A stretch of DNA of 48,345 nt from an uncultured Prochlorococcus sp. (GCA_902572825.1 CACGHD010000010.1:1-48345), one strand, 5' to 3'. Counted from the first letter of the stretch, positions 17,233-29,746 are shown. Notes: a model not told the origin generated them from the sequence alone. Made by a program: numbers and translations.

Positions 17233-19239
17233 ATGGTCGCTGCATCTGTTTCATTAGAATCACTTTGTGTAAATAGTATAAGAATGCTTGCTGTAGATGC
17301 AGTAAATAAATCTAATAGTGGACATCCTGGATTGCCAATGGGATGTGCTCCAATGGGTTATGCATTATGGCAAAACATACTTAATCACAACCCTAATAAC
17401 CCAAAATGGTTTAATAGAGACCGTTTTGTATTATCAGCTGGTCATGGCTGTATGCTGTTATATTCCTTACTTCATTTAACAGGATATAAATCAGTTGCCA
17501 TAGATGATATTAAAGAATTTAGGCAATGGGGATCAAAGACACCTGGACATCCAGAAACATTCGAAACTGAAGGTGTTGAGGTTACAGCTGGTCCTCTTGG
17601 AGCTGGAATTTCAAATGCTGTAGGTTTAGCAATAGCTGAAACTCACTTGGCAGCCAAATTTAATAAGCCTGATTGCAATATCGTTGATCACTATACTTAC
17701 GTAATAATGGGTGACGGGTGTAATCAAGAAGGTATCGCATCAGAGGCCTGCTCACTAGCTGGTCACCTTAAGCTTGGAAAATTAATTGCACTCTATGACG
17801 ATAATCAAATTACAATTGATGGGCGAACCGATGTTTCTTTTACTGAAGATGTACTAAAAAGATACGAAGCTTATGGATGGCATGTACAACATGTCGAAGA
17901 CGGAAATCATGATGTTAAAGGAATAACTGAAGCTATCGAAAAAGCAAAATTAATCACAGACAAACCTTCAATTATAAAAATTTCTACAACAATAGGTTAT
18001 GGATCTCCCAATAAATCAGATACTGCTGGAATTCATGGAGCAGCTGTTGGAGAAGAAGAAGCTGCGTTAACTAGAGAGTTTCTAAATTGGGAATATCCTC
18101 CATTTGAAATACCAGATGAAGTATATGCGCATTTTAGAAAATCAATAGTCAAAGGCGAAAGCTTAGAGAAAGAATGGGATTCTAAATTTGAAGAATATCA
18201 AATCAAATATCCTTCTGAAGGGGCCGAGTTAAACAGAATGTTAAAAGGACAATTACCTGAGAATTGGGACTCAGATCTCCCTTCTTATACACCAGAAGAT
18301 AAAGGTTTAGCGACCAGAAAGCATTCGCAAATATGTCTGGGTGCTCTAGGTCCTAACCTACCCGAATTAATTGGTGGTTCAGCAGATTTAACTCACTCTA
18401 ACTACACAGATATAAAGGGAGAATCCGGATCATTCCAGCCTCATAGTCCTGAAAAAAGATATTTGCACTTTGGTGTGCGAGAGCATGCAATGGCAGCTGT
18501 ACTTAATGGAATCGCCTATCACAATAGTGGTCTTATTCCTTATGGTGGAACCTTCCTTGTTTTCGCTGATTATATGAGAGGTTCAATGAGACTTTCGGCT
18601 CTAAGCGAACTAGGAGTGATCTATGTATTAACCCATGATTCAATTGGTGTAGGAGAAGACGGCCCAACACATCAACCTATTGAAACTATCCCTTCTCTTC
18701 GAGCTATGCCTAACATGCTAGTTTTCAGACCAGGAGATGGAAATGAGACAAGTGGTGCTTATAAGCTTGCTATTCAAAATCGAAAAAGACCTTCTGCTCT
18801 TTGTTTAAGTAGACAAGGCATGCCAAATCAAGAAAACACCTCAATCGACAAAGTTGCCCTAGGAGGATATACAGTTTCCGATTGCGAAGGAACACCAGAT
18901 CTAATATTTATTGGTACTGGAAGCGAACTGAATCTTTGCATTGAAGCAAGTAAGGAAATTTCAAGCTTAGGTAAAAAAGTTAGAGTTGTCTCTATGCCAT
19001 GTGTAGAACTTTTCGAAGAGCAAGAAGAATCTTACAAAGAAAGTGTTTTACCAGATAGTGTTAAAAAGAGAGTTGTGGTAGAAGCTGCCCATTCATTTGG
19101 TTGGCATAAATATACAGGTTTTGATGGAATTTGTATTACTATGGATAGGTTTGGTGCATCAGCACCAGGTGGAGAATGTATGAAAAATTTTGGATTTACA
19201 GTCGAAAACGTAGTTAATAAGACGAAGGAAATTCTATAA
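17233..19239 (+). CDS. tktA: transketolase
   Basis: A 668-residue thiamine-diphosphate enzyme of the Calvin cycle and pentose phosphate pathway that moves two-carbon units between sugar phosphates. Motifs: the N-terminal [18 protein letters not shown], the ThDP/Mg binding [13 protein letters not shown] with downstream [10 protein letters not shown], the pyrimidine-binding [15 protein letters not shown] with catalytic Glu, and [16 protein letters not shown]. It follows fabF by 43 nt on the same strand. It ends 17 nt from the convergent thiC, whose ThDP-pathway product it needs as cofactor; this neighbourhood may be chance. Confidence 0.97.
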   Translation: MVAASVSLESLCVNSIRMLAVDAVNKSNSGHPGLPMGCAPMGYALWQNILNHNPNNPKWFNRDRFVLSAGHGCMLLYSLLHLTGYKSVAIDDIKEFRQWGSKTPGHPETFETEGVEVTAGPLGAGISNAVGLAIAETHLAAKFNKPDCNIVDHYTYVIMGDGCNQEGIASEACSLAGHLKLGKLIALYDDNQITIDGRTDVSFTEDVLKRYEAYGWHVQHVEDGNHDVKGITEAIEKAKLITDKPSIIKISTTIGYGSPNKSDTAGIHGAAVGEEEAALTREFLNWEYPPFEIPDEVYAHFRKSIVKGESLEKEWDSKFEEYQIKYPSEGAELNRMLKGQLPENWDSDLPSYTPEDKGLATRKHSQICLGALGPNLPELIGGSADLTHSNYTDIKGESGSFQPHSPEKRYLHFGVREHAMAAVLNGIAYHNSGLIPYGGTFLVFADYMRGSMRLSALSELGVIYVLTHDSIGVGEDGPTHQPIETIPSLRAMPNMLVFRPGDGNETSGAYKLAIQNRKRPSALCLSRQGMPNQENTSIDKVALGGYTVSDCEGTPDLIFIGTGSELNLCIEASKEISSLGKKVRVVSMPCVELFEEQEESYKESVLPDSVKKRVVVEAAHSFGWHKYTGFDGICITMDRFGASAPGGECMKNFGFTVENVVNKTKEIL

Positions 19240-19256
19240 CTAGTAATAATTGATAA

Positions 19257-20633
<1,377 letters not shown>

Positions 20634-20674
20634 CTAATTTTAAAAAGTGTTATTACTAAAGTTTGATCAAATTT

Positions 20675-20757
20675 CCACTTCCCTGCATTAAAATTAATGA
20701 TTCAGGTTCAAAGGGTATGATCTCAGCTAAGTTAAATTTTTTAGCACCCCTAGTATT
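20675..20757 (-). promoter_or_regulatory. TPP riboswitch (THI element) in the thiC leader
   Basis: On the minus strand all conserved blocks occur in order: ACTAGGGGTGCT (20743-20754), GCTGAGA (20721-20727), ACCCTTTGAACCTGA (20702-20716) and GCAGGGAAGT (20677-20686). ACT and AGT at the ends can close P1. A variable loop lies between GGGGTGCT and AGCTGAGA. The element ends about 48 nt before the thiC ATG. No strong GC-rich terminator is visible in that gap, so control may be translational. Confidence 0.95.
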
Positions 20758-20827
20758 AATCTTATTAATAGCTCTTTTCTAAAAAATAGTCATCTCATAT
20801 TGTGTGAAAATAAATAAAATAGTTTAT

Positions 20828-21040
20828 TTAACTTTTTTGATAAGACTTTATCTTTTTTAAAATATCTTTTCTATCCAATTTTCTGCTAATAACCCGCTCC
20901 AAAATAATTACGATACCCATTAAGCCAATAGGCAAATAAAAAATCTTTCTAGAATCATTCCTAAATATCAATCCCATAGAAGATATAAGGATCATGAAAG
21001 GAGCCACAAAAGATAAAATAAATCTTTTATTAGTTTTCAT
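20828..21040 (-). CDS. small two-span membrane protein, hypothetical, 70 aa
   Basis: A 70-residue protein with two hydrophobic segments, FILSFVAPFMILISSMGLIF (about 7-26) and YLPIGLMGIVIILERVI (about 35-51), separated by a short charged loop, and a basic C-terminal tail (RKLDRKDILKKIKSYQKS). I do not recognise a function; small cyanobacterial families of this shape exist (possibly DUF3188, unchecked). Its ATG overlaps the stop of the amidohydrolase by 4 nt (ATGA-type coupling), which supports real translation and co-expression with that gene. Confidence 0.72.
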   Translation of the reverse strand: MKTNKRFILSFVAPFMILISSMGLIFRNDSRKIFYLPIGLMGIVIILERVISRKLDRKDILKKIKSYQKS

Positions 21041-22221
21041 CTACCAAAAGTATTAATTTTTTCATTGTTTAATTTTACTATGGATTCTGTTATCACTTTA
21101 ATTCCAATAGCAATGGCTCTTTCATCGGGATCAAATGTAGAACTATGAAGGGGAGCACATCCTTTTGAACTAGAAACGCCAAGCCTAAACATAGCTCCTG
21201 GAATATCATTTAAGAATTCAGCAAAATCCTCCGCTCCTAAGGATGGTTTTTGTAATTCGATAACATTTTCTTGACCCAAAACCTTAATTCCCGAATCTCT
21301 AAGTACTCTATTAATTTCAGAATTATTATTTACTGCCTTAGTGATTTCTCTAAATCTTACTTTTGCTTCAGCTCCGCAACCATTAGCTAAAGAAGTGATA
21401 TTTTCATTAAGCCAATTACCAATATTCGTAAATACTTTACGATTAGTGCATCTAACTGTACCAATTAAATTAACCTTTTCTGCAAGAACATTGAATGCAT
21501 TGCCACCATTTATTTTCCCAAAAGTTATTACTACAGGATCTAAAGGGTCTAACTTCCGTGTTATTGACTCTTGAATTCCCGAGACAACTTTAGAGGCCAC
21601 CCAAATAGCATCAACTCCTTCATGAGGTCGAGCACCATGGCCTGATTTTCCTTGAATCTCAACATTCAGTTCTCCAGCTGCTGCAGTTAAACTTCCCTCT
21701 TTAATGCCAATAGTCCCTACGGATAAATCGGGGTATACATGAACTCCTAAAATACTGGTTAAACCATTAGTTGCACCATCCTTAATCATCCATCTAGCTC
21801 CACTTGCAATTTCTTCAGCTGGCTGAAAAATTATCCGAGTCCCAAAATTCAGTTTTAAATCCTTAATAATTTTTGCCACACCCAATCCAATTGAGATATG
21901 CAAATCGTGACCACAGGCATGCATAACACCATCTACTTTTGAAGAAAAACTTAATTTAGTTTCCTCAAATATTGGCAAAGCATCCATATCCACTCTTAAA
22001 CCTATAATACCGTTTTCTACGGGCCCAAAATCAGCTATAACTCCAGTCCTGCCTACAGATTCTTTAACATTCCAACCAATATTTTTTAAAAAACCACTGA
22101 TCAAGATCGCCGTTTGATTTTCAAGTCCACTTAATTCTGGATGAGCATGGATATGTCTTCTTAAATTAATTAATTCATCATTAAATGAATCAATTTTTTT
22201 TTGAAATTGATCTCTATTCAT
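21037..22221 (-). CDS. M20 family metallopeptidase / amidohydrolase
   Basis: A 394-residue enzyme of the M20D type (hippurate hydrolase, IAA-amino acid hydrolase and N-acyl-amino acid deacylase relatives). Metal-site motifs are visible: GVMHACGHDLHISIGLG, FQPAEEIASGARWM, GVHVYPDLSVG and the late His in PLHSSTFDPDE. The lid-dimerisation domain contains SGHGARPHEGVDAIW. It should release an amino acid from an N-acyl or amide conjugate; the substrate is unknown. It is 3 nt downstream of the TPR gene and overlaps the small membrane protein gene by 4 nt. Confidence 0.88.
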   Translation of the reverse strand: MNRDQFQKKIDSFNDELINLRRHIHAHPELSGLENQTAILISGFLKNIGWNVKESVGRTGVIADFGPVENGIIGLRVDMDALPIFEETKLSFSSKVDGVMHACGHDLHISIGLGVAKIIKDLKLNFGTRIIFQPAEEIASGARWMIKDGATNGLTSILGVHVYPDLSVGTIGIKEGSLTAAAGELNVEIQGKSGHGARPHEGVDAIWVASKVVSGIQESITRKLDPLDPVVITFGKINGGNAFNVLAEKVNLIGTVRCTNRKVFTNIGNWLNENITSLANGCGAEAKVRFREITKAVNNNSEINRVLRDSGIKVLGQENVIELQKPSLGAEDFAEFLNDIPGAMFRLGVSSSKGCAPLHSSTFDPDERAIAIGIKVITESIVKLNNEKINTFGR

Positions 22222-22224
22222 TAC

Positions 22225-23025
22225 TTATTTTAAATCGACAAAGTTCATTAAATCTTGAATTGGTTGTGGAGGCCATCTTCTTATTTTTTTTAGCCATTCT
22301 TCATCACCATATCTAGGGTCTAATTCAGTTACCGCTATCCAATTGCTCTCTGCTTTCCCAAATTCACCCTTAGACCAATTCAAAGCTGTTAAAGCTGCCC
22401 TAGCATCTGCAAAAGTTGGATAACGTCTTATTAATTTTTTTAATTCTTTTTCAGATTCATCAATATTCCCCAACTGGAAATCTGCTAACGCCACACTTGA
22501 CCTAGCCATGGCAAACCCAGGATTATATAAAGCAGCTTTTGAAAACAAATCTCTTGCTTTATCCCAGTGTGCAGTAGATCCTTCTACATTAGCCAAATTA
22601 TATAATGCAGAGAAGTTTTGACTATCTTGAGAAATAACAAACATATAATCTTTTTTCGCTTGCGACCATAAACCCAATGCTTCCTCTGCGATCCCCCTGT
22701 TGATGTAGGGATCTATTTCACTAGGATTTAAACTTATTGCCTTATTTTGGTCATCTATTGATCCCTTAATATCTCCCATAACCAGTCTTACGTTACCTCT
22801 ATTGCTAAAACCTGCAGCATCATCAGGATAAGAATCGAGATATTGATTCCATTCTTGTAAAGCGAGATTAAATTTTCCGCCTGAACTTAGATCTAATGCA
22901 TCTTTAAACAAATCCCCTCTCAAAGATAATGAATAGCATGGTTCAAAATAAAAAATATACAAAAAAATAAAAATCAATAAAAAACAAACCTTAACTTTTC
23001 TAAAAGTTATCATTTTTTGAATCAA
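22225..23025 (-). CDS. TPR-repeat protein with N-terminal membrane anchor or signal
   Basis: A 266-residue protein with a basic start, then a hydrophobic stretch ([15 protein letters not shown], about residues 13-27) that acts as signal peptide or anchor. It is followed by several tetratricopeptide repeats: [55 protein letters not shown] and later copies. Repeats of this sort hold protein partners, probably in the thylakoid lumen or periplasm; cyanobacterial TPR proteins often serve photosystem assembly, but nothing here proves it. The 5' end overlaps ruvB by 26 nt. A start at the second Met (23013) is possible. Confidence 0.85.
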   Translation of the reverse strand: MIQKMITFRKVKVCFLLIFIFLYIFYFEPCYSLSLRGDLFKDALDLSSGGKFNLALQEWNQYLDSYPDDAAGFSNRGNVRLVMGDIKGSIDDQNKAISLNPSEIDPYINRGIAEEALGLWSQAKKDYMFVISQDSQNFSALYNLANVEGSTAHWDKARDLFSKAALYNPGFAMARSSVALADFQLGNIDESEKELKKLIRRYPTFADARAALTALNWSKGEFGKAESNWIAVTELDPRYGDEEWLKKIRRWPPQPIQDLMNFVDLK

Positions 23026-24058
23026 TGTACTTTTTTCCTAAAGCAGTAAGCAATCTTCCTCGAGGAGTTCTGGTGAGGAAGCCAATTTTAATAAGATATG
23101 GCTCAACTACAAATTCTAACATTGAAGAATCATCACCCAAGCCTGCTGCAATTGAATCAAGGCCAATTGGAATATTATTGTTTTGGTTAATAAAAGATAA
23201 ATAATGTCTATCTAAAGAATCCAATCCTTTGTCGTCTATTTGGTAAGAATTTAAGGCTTTTTTTATTAAATTCACGGAAATAGTATTGGTTTTCATAACA
23301 ACTTGAGCATAATCTCTTACTCGTCTTAATAATCTTAAAGCAATTCTTGGAGTCCCTCGAGATATCTTTGCTAAATCATAAGATGCTTCATCATCTAAAT
23401 TGAGATTTATTAATCGAGAGAAATTAAGAATAATATGTTTTAATTCATCATAAGTATAAAATTCAATTTTCTGAGATATACCAAATCTATCTCTTAGAGG
23501 TGAACTTATTGAGGCTAATTTAGTTGTCGCGCCAATCAGAGTAAACCTAGGAAGATTAATTGTTCTGCAACGGGTTCCTTTATTAGCTCCCATAGTTAAG
23601 TCGAGTCTAAAATCTTCCATTGCAGAATACAACAACTCTTCAGTTAATCTATTTAAGCGATGTATCTCATCGATAAATAAAACTTCACCTTCTTTTAATC
23701 CAAGAAGTAAACCTACAATATCTCTTGGTCTTTCAATTGCTGGTGCAGTCGCAATCTTACATTTTGTATTCAATTCATGGGCTATCAAAAAAGCAAGAGT
23801 CGTCTTACCTAGACCAGGTTGTCCATATAAAAGAGTATGTTCCAAAGGTTCTTTTCTAAAAATTGAAGCATCTATAGCTATTCTTAAAGAAGATTTAAGT
23901 TGTTCTTGGCCAATAAATTCCTTTAAAGTAAGAGGTCTGGCCAAGTTCAGATTATTATTTCTCTTTTCTTCTGGAATAATTTTTGAATCAACTAACCTAA
24001 GCTCTTTTTTACGAAGAGAAAAGTCATTATCACCTATATTAGAAGATATTATTGCCAT
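23000..24058 (-). CDS. ruvB: Holliday junction branch migration helicase RuvB
   Basis: Hexameric AAA+ motor that drives branch migration with RuvA. The 352-residue protein has Walker A GQPGLGKT (79-86), Walker [11 protein letters not shown] with DEIH at 130-133, sensor 1 [22 protein letters not shown], and the C-terminal winged helix with [12 protein letters not shown]. About 40 extra N-terminal residues precede the conserved core ([11 protein letters not shown]), as in other picocyanobacteria. It leads the minus-strand run ruvB-TPR-amidohydrolase-small membrane protein, and is divergent from smpB across 52 bp. Confidence 0.96.
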   Translation of the reverse strand: MAIISSNIGDNDFSLRKKELRLVDSKIIPEEKRNNNLNLARPLTLKEFIGQEQLKSSLRIAIDASIFRKEPLEHTLLYGQPGLGKTTLAFLIAHELNTKCKIATAPAIERPRDIVGLLLGLKEGEVLFIDEIHRLNRLTEELLYSAMEDFRLDLTMGANKGTRCRTINLPRFTLIGATTKLASISSPLRDRFGISQKIEFYTYDELKHIILNFSRLINLNLDDEASYDLAKISRGTPRIALRLLRRVRDYAQVVMKTNTISVNLIKKALNSYQIDDKGLDSLDRHYLSFINQNNNIPIGLDSIAAGLGDDSSMLEFVVEPYLIKIGFLTRTPRGRLLTALGKKYIDSKNDNF

Positions 24059-24110
24059 AATGAAAGGTTAATTGCAATTGTTCTGAGTAGAAAGATTTTT
24101 TACAACTAAA

Positions 24111-24605
24111 ATGGCAAAAAATTCCAAAAAAGTAAAAAGAAATACTAATAAAGCAAATAATTTTAAACTTCTAGCTGAGAATAGATATGCAAAATTTCAA
24201 TATGCAATAACTGAGACAATCGAAGCTGGAATTGAGCTTTTAGGGACAGAAGTAAAGTCCATTAGAAACGGAAAAGCAAATTTAAGAGACGGATACTGTT
24301 CATTCAGAGATGGTGAAATCTTATTATTAAATGTTCACATTTCACCACATAAAAATGTGGGATCTTTCTTTAATCATGATCCATTAAGAAATAGAAAGTT
24401 GCTATTACATAAAAAAGAAATAATAAAAATGAAATCTAATACTGAAAAAAAAGGAATGACTATTGTTCCATTATCTCTATATTTAAAAGGTTCATGGATA
24501 AAAATAACTTTAGGAGTCGGGAAAGGGAAAAAATTACATGACAAACGTCAAGACGAAAAACAAAAAAGTATAAAAAAAGAAATCAACTCTGCATTAAAAA
24601 GATAA
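24111..24605 (+). CDS. smpB: SsrA-binding protein SmpB
   Basis: SmpB binds tmRNA and is needed for rescue of stalled ribosomes. The 164-residue protein starts with a Lys/Asn-rich basic leader. It continues with the conserved [20 protein letters not shown] and [20 protein letters not shown], the [12 protein letters not shown] region and the basic C-terminal tail [20 protein letters not shown] that folds in the decoding centre. Length is usual. It is divergent from ruvB and convergent with the 81-aa hypothetical gene (27 nt). tmRNA itself is not in this window. Confidence 0.95.
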   Translation: MAKNSKKVKRNTNKANNFKLLAENRYAKFQYAITETIEAGIELLGTEVKSIRNGKANLRDGYCSFRDGEILLLNVHISPHKNVGSFFNHDPLRNRKLLLHKKEIIKMKSNTEKKGMTIVPLSLYLKGSWIKITLGVGKGKKLHDKRQDEKQKSIKKEINSALKR

Positions 24606-24632
24606 AAATATTATTCATAATTATTAAAACTA

Positions 24633-24878
24633 TCAATCTAAACTTACTGAACTTGGAGGTGGGGAAGGATCTGGATCTGCAATTAGCATATGCTGCAATA
24701 CAGTTTCTGGCCTCTCGCTATCTCTCCAACGAATTTTGTATGCAGGCATTTTTGTACCTCTACTTGTAGTTTGCTCTACTGGTTCAATAACCCATCCTCT
24801 TCTTGATCGGCCTTGAGGATTTCTTTTTACTACTGCATCCGCGTGTTTGAAACGGAAACCAACACGTTCACCACTCAT
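24633..24878 (-). CDS. conserved hypothetical protein, 81 aa
   Basis: A small basic protein of 81 residues, which I cannot assign. It starts MSGERVGFRFKHADAVVKRN, has a probable SH3-like or beta-barrel core (RRGWVIEPVEQTTSRGTKMP then AYKIRWRDSERPETVLQHML), and ends in an acidic Pro/Ser tail (ADPDPSPPPSSVSLD). The beta-rich pattern with conserved Trp, Gly and Arg suggests a small binding domain. It lies 29 nt downstream of lysS on the same strand, so it is probably transcribed with it. Confidence 0.78.
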   Translation of the reverse strand: MSGERVGFRFKHADAVVKRNPQGRSRRGWVIEPVEQTTSRGTKMPAYKIRWRDSERPETVLQHMLIADPDPSPPPSSVSLD

Positions 24879-24907
24879 TTAAAAAATTTCGTATTGGATT
24901 GATTTAA

Positions 24908-26446
24908 CTATTTTACTTCATTCGAGGGTAATTTTTCACTTTTTTTGGAAGTTATTTCTGGTTTTAATAATGGGAAAGGAATTACATCTCTTATCGATGC
25001 GCTATTAGTAATTAACATAATTAGCCTATCAATGCCTATACCTAATCCTCCCGTAGGCGGCATGCCAATCTCTAAAGCATTCAAAAAATCGTCATCTATA
25101 CAGTGAGCCTCAAGATCTCCTTCATCTCTTAGAGATTGCTGTAATTGCATTCTTTCTCTTTGATCAACTGGATCTATCAACTCACTAAACGCATTTGCCA
25201 GTTCTCGACCAACAATGAATAATTCAAATCTCTGAACTATTTCTTTATTATCAAGATGAGGCCTAGCTAAAGGAGAAATTTCAACAGGATAATCAATAAC
25301 AAAAGTGGGTTCTATAAGTTTTGATTCTACTTTTTGCTCGAAGACTTCATTTAAAAGTCTTCCCATAGTATTTACTTTATTAGAACAATCAACATTGATA
25401 TTTTTAACGGCTTGTTTTGCTGCTAGAAAGTCTCCACTGAAAGAATCAAAATCAATACCTGTATATTTTTTAACAATTGCTTTCATGGATATTCTTGACC
25501 AAGGCTTAGAAAAATCAATTTCTTTATTTTGATAATTTATAATTAAAGACCCACATGCATCAGCTACGATAGCTTTAATCAATTCTTCAGTTAAATTCAT
25601 CATATCTACATAATCAGAATAAGCTTCATAAATTTCAACTGAGGTGAATTCTGGATTATGCCTTGTACTTATCCCCTCGTTACGGAAGATTCTTCCCAAT
25701 TCATATACTTTCTCAAAACCTCCAACAACCATTCTTTTTAAATGTAATTCTGTAGCTATTCTTAAATACAATGGAATATCTAATGTATTGTGATGAGTTA
25801 TAAATGGTCTTGCTTCAGCACCACCAGCTTCAGATTGCAGAATTGGAGTCTCTATCTCTAAAAAATTTCTATTATCTAGCCATTTTCTTATAAAACTTAT
25901 ACATTTCGCTCTGGTTTTAAATACATTTTTAGAGTGAGGATTTACTATTAAATCTAAATAACGTTGTCTATATCTTTTTTCAATATCAGTCAATCCATGC
26001 CATTTATCTGGGAGAGGTTGTAATGATTTGGATAACATTTCCCATTTTTCTACTTTAATTGAAAGCTCACCTTTATTAGTTTTTTTAATAGTTCCATAGA
26101 CGCCTATCCAATCACCAATATCTACTATTTCCTTGAGATCTTCAAAAGAAAGTAATTTTTGTTTTTCTAAATTGAAATTAATAATCCTTTTATCTAGATA
26201 AAGCTGGATCTGACCTTCTTGATCGCTTATTGTGAAAAAGGCAATTTTACCCATTACCCTTTTTGCCAGAACTCTACCAGCAATAGAAACATTGAAGTCT
26301 TCCTCTTGACCATTTTCTAGATAATCAAATTTTTGAATAAGAAAACTGGTAGTATGTGATACCTTAAAACTCTGTGCGTAAGAAGCAAATCCTTTTTTAA
26401 CGAGTGAACTAGCTTTTTGTAAGCGCGCTTCTTTTATTTCAGACAA
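24908..26446 (-). CDS. lysS: lysyl-tRNA synthetase (class II)
   Basis: Charges tRNA-Lys. The 512-residue protein has the N-terminal OB-fold anticodon domain ([19 protein letters not shown]), motif 1 around the [21 protein letters not shown] region, motif 2 [20 protein letters not shown], and motif 3 [15 protein letters not shown]. It sits between rpaB upstream (50 nt gap) and the small hypothetical gene downstream. Length and motifs are typical for bacterial LysS. Confidence 0.96.
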   Translation of the reverse strand: MSEIKEARLQKASSLVKKGFASYAQSFKVSHTTSFLIQKFDYLENGQEEDFNVSIAGRVLAKRVMGKIAFFTISDQEGQIQLYLDKRIINFNLEKQKLLSFEDLKEIVDIGDWIGVYGTIKKTNKGELSIKVEKWEMLSKSLQPLPDKWHGLTDIEKRYRQRYLDLIVNPHSKNVFKTRAKCISFIRKWLDNRNFLEIETPILQSEAGGAEARPFITHHNTLDIPLYLRIATELHLKRMVVGGFEKVYELGRIFRNEGISTRHNPEFTSVEIYEAYSDYVDMMNLTEELIKAIVADACGSLIINYQNKEIDFSKPWSRISMKAIVKKYTGIDFDSFSGDFLAAKQAVKNINVDCSNKVNTMGRLLNEVFEQKVESKLIEPTFVIDYPVEISPLARPHLDNKEIVQRFELFIVGRELANAFSELIDPVDQRERMQLQQSLRDEGDLEAHCIDDDFLNALEIGMPPTGGLGIGIDRLIMLITNSASIRDVIPFPLLKPEITSKKSEKLPSNEVK

Positions 26447-26496
26447 AATTTATTTTAATATATTTGTTGTATTTAATAAAATTATCAGACTATTGC

Positions 26497-27243
26497 TTAA
26501 CTTGCCAAAGATGTTGCTGTTTCGCCAACTCTCTGAGATGCGTAACCAATCCCTCTAACAGTTAATATTAATTCTGGATTTCTTGGATCTGGTTCTAATT
26601 TACCTCTTAGTCTTGCAACATATACATCTACAACTCTTAAATCTGCCGCCCTACGAGGAGGATACCCCCACAGCTGTTCCAAAATTTCTGCTCGAGGAAC
26701 AACCTTACCAGGTTCGTCAAATAATAACTCTAGGAGACTAAATTCAGTATAAGTTAGACTAATTCTATCTCCAGCTCGAGAAACTTGTCTGCGATTAGTA
26801 TCAACAACTAAACTTCCAAATTTCATAACTCCTTTTCCTGAAGGAACTTCTTTGGTTTCAGTAACAGATACAGTTGGGCCCATTCTTCTCAAAATTGTAG
26901 CTATTCTGGCCTCTAACTCTTTTGGGCTAAATGGTTTAGATAAGTAATCATCAGCTCCTAAATCCAAACCAGCAACTCTTTCTGAAATGGCTTCTAGAGC
27001 GGTTAAGAATATTATTGGTACTACTGACTCAGCTCTAATTCTTCTACAAACAGCGAATCCATCCATTTTTGGAAGCATAACATCAAGAACTATTAAGTCA
27101 GGGGAATCCCTATGGAAAGATTCAAGAGCTTCTTCGCCGTTAGTGGCTGAATAAACTTGATATCCAGCTAGTTGAAGCCTCGTTACTAATACCTTCAAAA
27201 CTGCTGGTTCATCATCAACAACTAAAATTCTTGCTTTTGACAT
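26497..27243 (-). CDS. rpaB: OmpR-family response regulator, RpaB-like
   Basis: A 248-residue two-domain regulator. The receiver domain has the acidic pocket DDE (10-12), phospho-acceptor Asp54 in LIVLDVMLPKMDG, Thr81 and Lys103 in the KPFSPKELEARI motif. The C-terminal winged helix (about 140-240) includes LTYTEFSLLELLF and RVVDVYVARLRGKLE. The KPFSPKELEARI linker and overall pattern fit RpaB better than RpaA. RpaB is the essential high-light-response regulator that binds HLR1 sites at photosystem I and stress genes. It has a 184-bp upstream gap after mreD, so it probably has its own promoter. The paralogue choice is by recognition. Confidence 0.87.
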   Translation of the reverse strand: MSKARILVVDDEPAVLKVLVTRLQLAGYQVYSATNGEEALESFHRDSPDLIVLDVMLPKMDGFAVCRRIRAESVVPIIFLTALEAISERVAGLDLGADDYLSKPFSPKELEARIATILRRMGPTVSVTETKEVPSGKGVMKFGSLVVDTNRRQVSRAGDRISLTYTEFSLLELLFDEPGKVVPRAEILEQLWGYPPRRAADLRVVDVYVARLRGKLEPDPRNPELILTVRGIGYASQRVGETATSLAS

Positions 27244-27427
27244 AGTTAAAAAAGATTTTCCGACATTTCAAAGCAAAGAACTATTGCAATGAATATTTAT
27301 TCTAACAATTAAAAATATAACATTACGAACCCTCATAGAGATATTCCATAGGTTTAAAAAATTTTAAATAATTTGAAGATATAAATTTTTTAAAGCACTT
27401 TTTACTTCTTGACGAAATTTATTATCG

Positions 27428-27940
27428 TTAGTTTCTTCTTGAAAATTTAAACATCCTTATAAGTTGGGAGCAAATAAAGGGAGCGAACAAACCTGTCAAA
27501 AAAACTTCAGCTAAGATATTTTTAACGCCGGGAATAAACATTAAAAAATTACCATCTGAGAAATTTCTAAACAAAATTTGTGCAAGATAAAGAGTACCGC
27601 ATAAAAAACTTCCAAAAGAACAAATCAAACCATACCTAAAATGTCCCACCAAAATATCACTATGTGATTTAATCCTCCCAAATAAAAATCCACAAAAAAT
27701 TAGGCCTGGAATTTGAGAAAAATTATTATCTAAAGTTAGAGAGTCCAATATTAGACCTAAAAACAAACCAAAAACTAATCCATTAATTGAGCCATTAATC
27801 ATTGCCCAAGGCAATAACCAAAATAACGGCCAATAAGGCTGAACACCTAAAAATCCAAGCCAGTTTGGATGCCACAAAAAAATAATTGGGATAAAAATAA
27901 AAACTATAATGGATAATTTTTTGGTAAAAAATTTATTCAT
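27428..27940 (-). CDS. mreD: rod shape-determining protein MreD (probable)
   Basis: A hydrophobic protein of 170 residues (from MNKFFTKKLSIIVF) with about five membrane segments, directly after mreC. The start at 27940 is chosen because it overlaps the mreC stop by one base (TAATG coupling). A start at 27970 would add ten residues inside mreC. MreD sequences are poorly conserved, so the name rests on membrane topology, length and position in mreB-mreC-mreD. It would link MreB filaments to peptidoglycan synthesis in the cytoplasmic membrane. The gap to rpaB downstream is 184 bp. Confidence 0.8.
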   Translation of the reverse strand: MNKFFTKKLSIIVFIFIPIIFLWHPNWLGFLGVQPYWPLFWLLPWAMINGSINGLVFGLFLGLILDSLTLDNNFSQIPGLIFCGFLFGRIKSHSDILVGHFRYGLICSFGSFLCGTLYLAQILFRNFSDGNFLMFIPGVKNILAEVFLTGLFAPFICSQLIRMFKFSRRN

Positions 27941-28689
27941 TAAATATTTAATTTCAAAATTTGCACCCAATCAATTAAGTGAGGTTTTGCTAAAAGTGAA
28001 ATTTTTGCCGTTTTTTTTGATTGAGATGTCTCATCTATAGATTTGACAATCCCAATGGGGATATTTGGAGGTAATAAAGAACTAGCAGGAGAAGATGATA
28101 CAAAATCCCCGACCTTTATATCAGCCTTTTTTGAATAAAGTATTAAACTAGGATGATCATCTCCTGAACCAACCAGTAATCCATTAATTTGACTTCTATC
28201 AACCCATACACCTAATTTACTTTCTGGAGAAGTTAATAATGTTACTGACGAAGTAAAAAAAGAAGTATTGTTTACTCTTCCTAATAATCCTCCTGGACCA
28301 GTGACAGTACTACCAATTTCTACTCCATGATTTGAACCTTTGTTTAAAGTTATTTGTCTCCACCAACCTCCTGTTTTTCTCGAAATAACTGCTGCTGAAA
28401 TATTATCATTGTTGGATGATTGTTGAAGAGATAAGATTTCCCGCAATCTTATATTATCCTTGTTCAGAAGATTTAATCTTATTAAAGATTCTTGATTGGT
28501 GCTCTTAAGAATAACTTCTTTTTGAAATTGACCAGGCCAAAAAGGCCTAGAAATAAAGTAAAAAAAATCTTTATATAAAGATCCTTTTGAAATCCTTACA
28601 AAGACTAAAAATAAAAAAATTCCAAAAAATATCCAAATTTTCTTTTTATGCCACCAACGACCAGAAGAAATTCGTCGGATATTTAACAT
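27940..28689 (-). CDS. mreC: rod shape-determining protein MreC
   Basis: A 249-residue bitopic membrane protein. It has a basic start (SSGRWWHKKK), one transmembrane helix (WIFFGIFLFLVFVRI, about 19-33), a short coiled coil (LIRLNLLNKDNIRLREIL) and a periplasmic beta domain with conserved glycines (NHGVEIGSTVTGPGGLLGRV, GDFVSSSPASSLLPPNIPIG). MreC scaffolds the cell-wall elongation complex. It is 4 nt after mreB and overlaps mreD by one nucleotide. Confidence 0.93.
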   Translation of the reverse strand: MLNIRRISSGRWWHKKKIWIFFGIFLFLVFVRISKGSLYKDFFYFISRPFWPGQFQKEVILKSTNQESLIRLNLLNKDNIRLREILSLQQSSNNDNISAAVISRKTGGWWRQITLNKGSNHGVEIGSTVTGPGGLLGRVNNTSFFTSSVTLLTSPESKLGVWVDRSQINGLLVGSGDDHPSLILYSKKADIKVGDFVSSSPASSLLPPNIPIGIVKSIDETSQSKKTAKISLLAKPHLIDWVQILKLNI

Positions 28690-28693
28690 ACTA

Positions 28694-29746
28694 TTAGTCT
28701 CTTATCGCGTTCCTTATAAAGTCTGGAGTATCAACAACTCTTTTAAGTTTTTTAAAATCATCAAGAACCTCCCCACATCCATTAACTACACAAAGCAGGG
28801 GATTTTCTGCTATGTGAGTAAAAATTCCTGTTTCATCACTCAATAAATCATTAATGCCTCTAACTAAAGCTCCACCACCTGCAAGCATAATTCCTCTATC
28901 AACAATATCTGCGGCAAGTTCAGGAGGAGTTCGCTCTAAAGTTCTTTTTACAGCATCAACTATTTTGCTCAGTGTTTCAGCCATAGCTTCTCTAATTTCT
29001 CCTGAAGATAAAGTGACTGACCTAGGAAGACCAGATAAAAGATGTAAACCTCTCACCTCTAAAGTAGTTTTATCAAATTCATCATCTGGGAATGCAGAAC
29101 CAATCTTGATCTTAATATCTTCTGCAGTTCTCTCTCCAACAACTAAATTATGAACTTTTTTAAGGTATAAGGCAATTGATTCACTTATTTCGTCGCCAGC
29201 TATTCGTACAGATTCGCTTAATACAGTTCCACCCAAACTTAATACTGCAACCTCAGTAGTTCCACCACCAATATCAACAATCATAGTGCCAATCGGCTCA
29301 GTTACTGGTAATGATGCACCTATTGCTGCTGCAACAGGTTCATCTATCAAGTGAACTTCTCTAGCTCCTGCCAATCCAGCTTCTCTAACTGCTCTTCGCT
29401 CGACACTTGTAACTCCACTTGGAATACCAATAACTATTCTTGGAGCAACTATACCCTTGCCTTCGTTACATTTTTGAATAAATGTTTTAATCATTTGCTC
29501 CGCAGCATCAAAATCTGCAATAACACCATCTCTAAGCGGTCTTACGGCTCTAATATTGCCTGGCGTTCTTCCTAGCATTAACTTTGCTTCTTTACCAACA
29601 GCCAATGGAATCCCTTCCTCTAAATCCATAGCTACTACAGAAGGCTCTTGTAAAACAACGCCCTTACCTGATACGTGTATAAGGGTGTTGGCCGTCCCCA
29701 AATCTATACCAATATCTCTAGAAAATTTAAATCTGTTAAAAATCAC
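28694..29746 (-). CDS. mreB: rod shape-determining protein MreB (actin homologue)
   Basis: A 350-residue bacterial actin that polymerises under the membrane and guides peptidoglycan synthesis. ATP-binding motifs are seen: phosphate 1 [14 protein letters not shown] (residues 13-26), phosphate 2 [17 protein letters not shown], and the adenosine loop [18 protein letters not shown]. The connecting sequence [18 protein letters not shown] is highly conserved. The N-terminal hydrophobic/basic stretch ([11 protein letters not shown]) may help with membrane contact. First gene of mreBCD, divergent from ssb across 133 bp. Confidence 0.97.
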   Translation of the reverse strand: MIFNRFKFSRDIGIDLGTANTLIHVSGKGVVLQEPSVVAMDLEEGIPLAVGKEAKLMLGRTPGNIRAVRPLRDGVIADFDAAEQMIKTFIQKCNEGKGIVAPRIVIGIPSGVTSVERRAVREAGLAGAREVHLIDEPVAAAIGASLPVTEPIGTMIVDIGGGTTEVAVLSLGGTVLSESVRIAGDEISESIALYLKKVHNLVVGERTAEDIKIKIGSAFPDDEFDKTTLEVRGLHLLSGLPRSVTLSSGEIREAMAETLSKIVDAVKRTLERTPPELAADIVDRGIMLAGGGALVRGINDLLSDETGIFTHIAENPLLCVVNGCGEVLDDFKKLKRVVDTPDFIRNAIRD

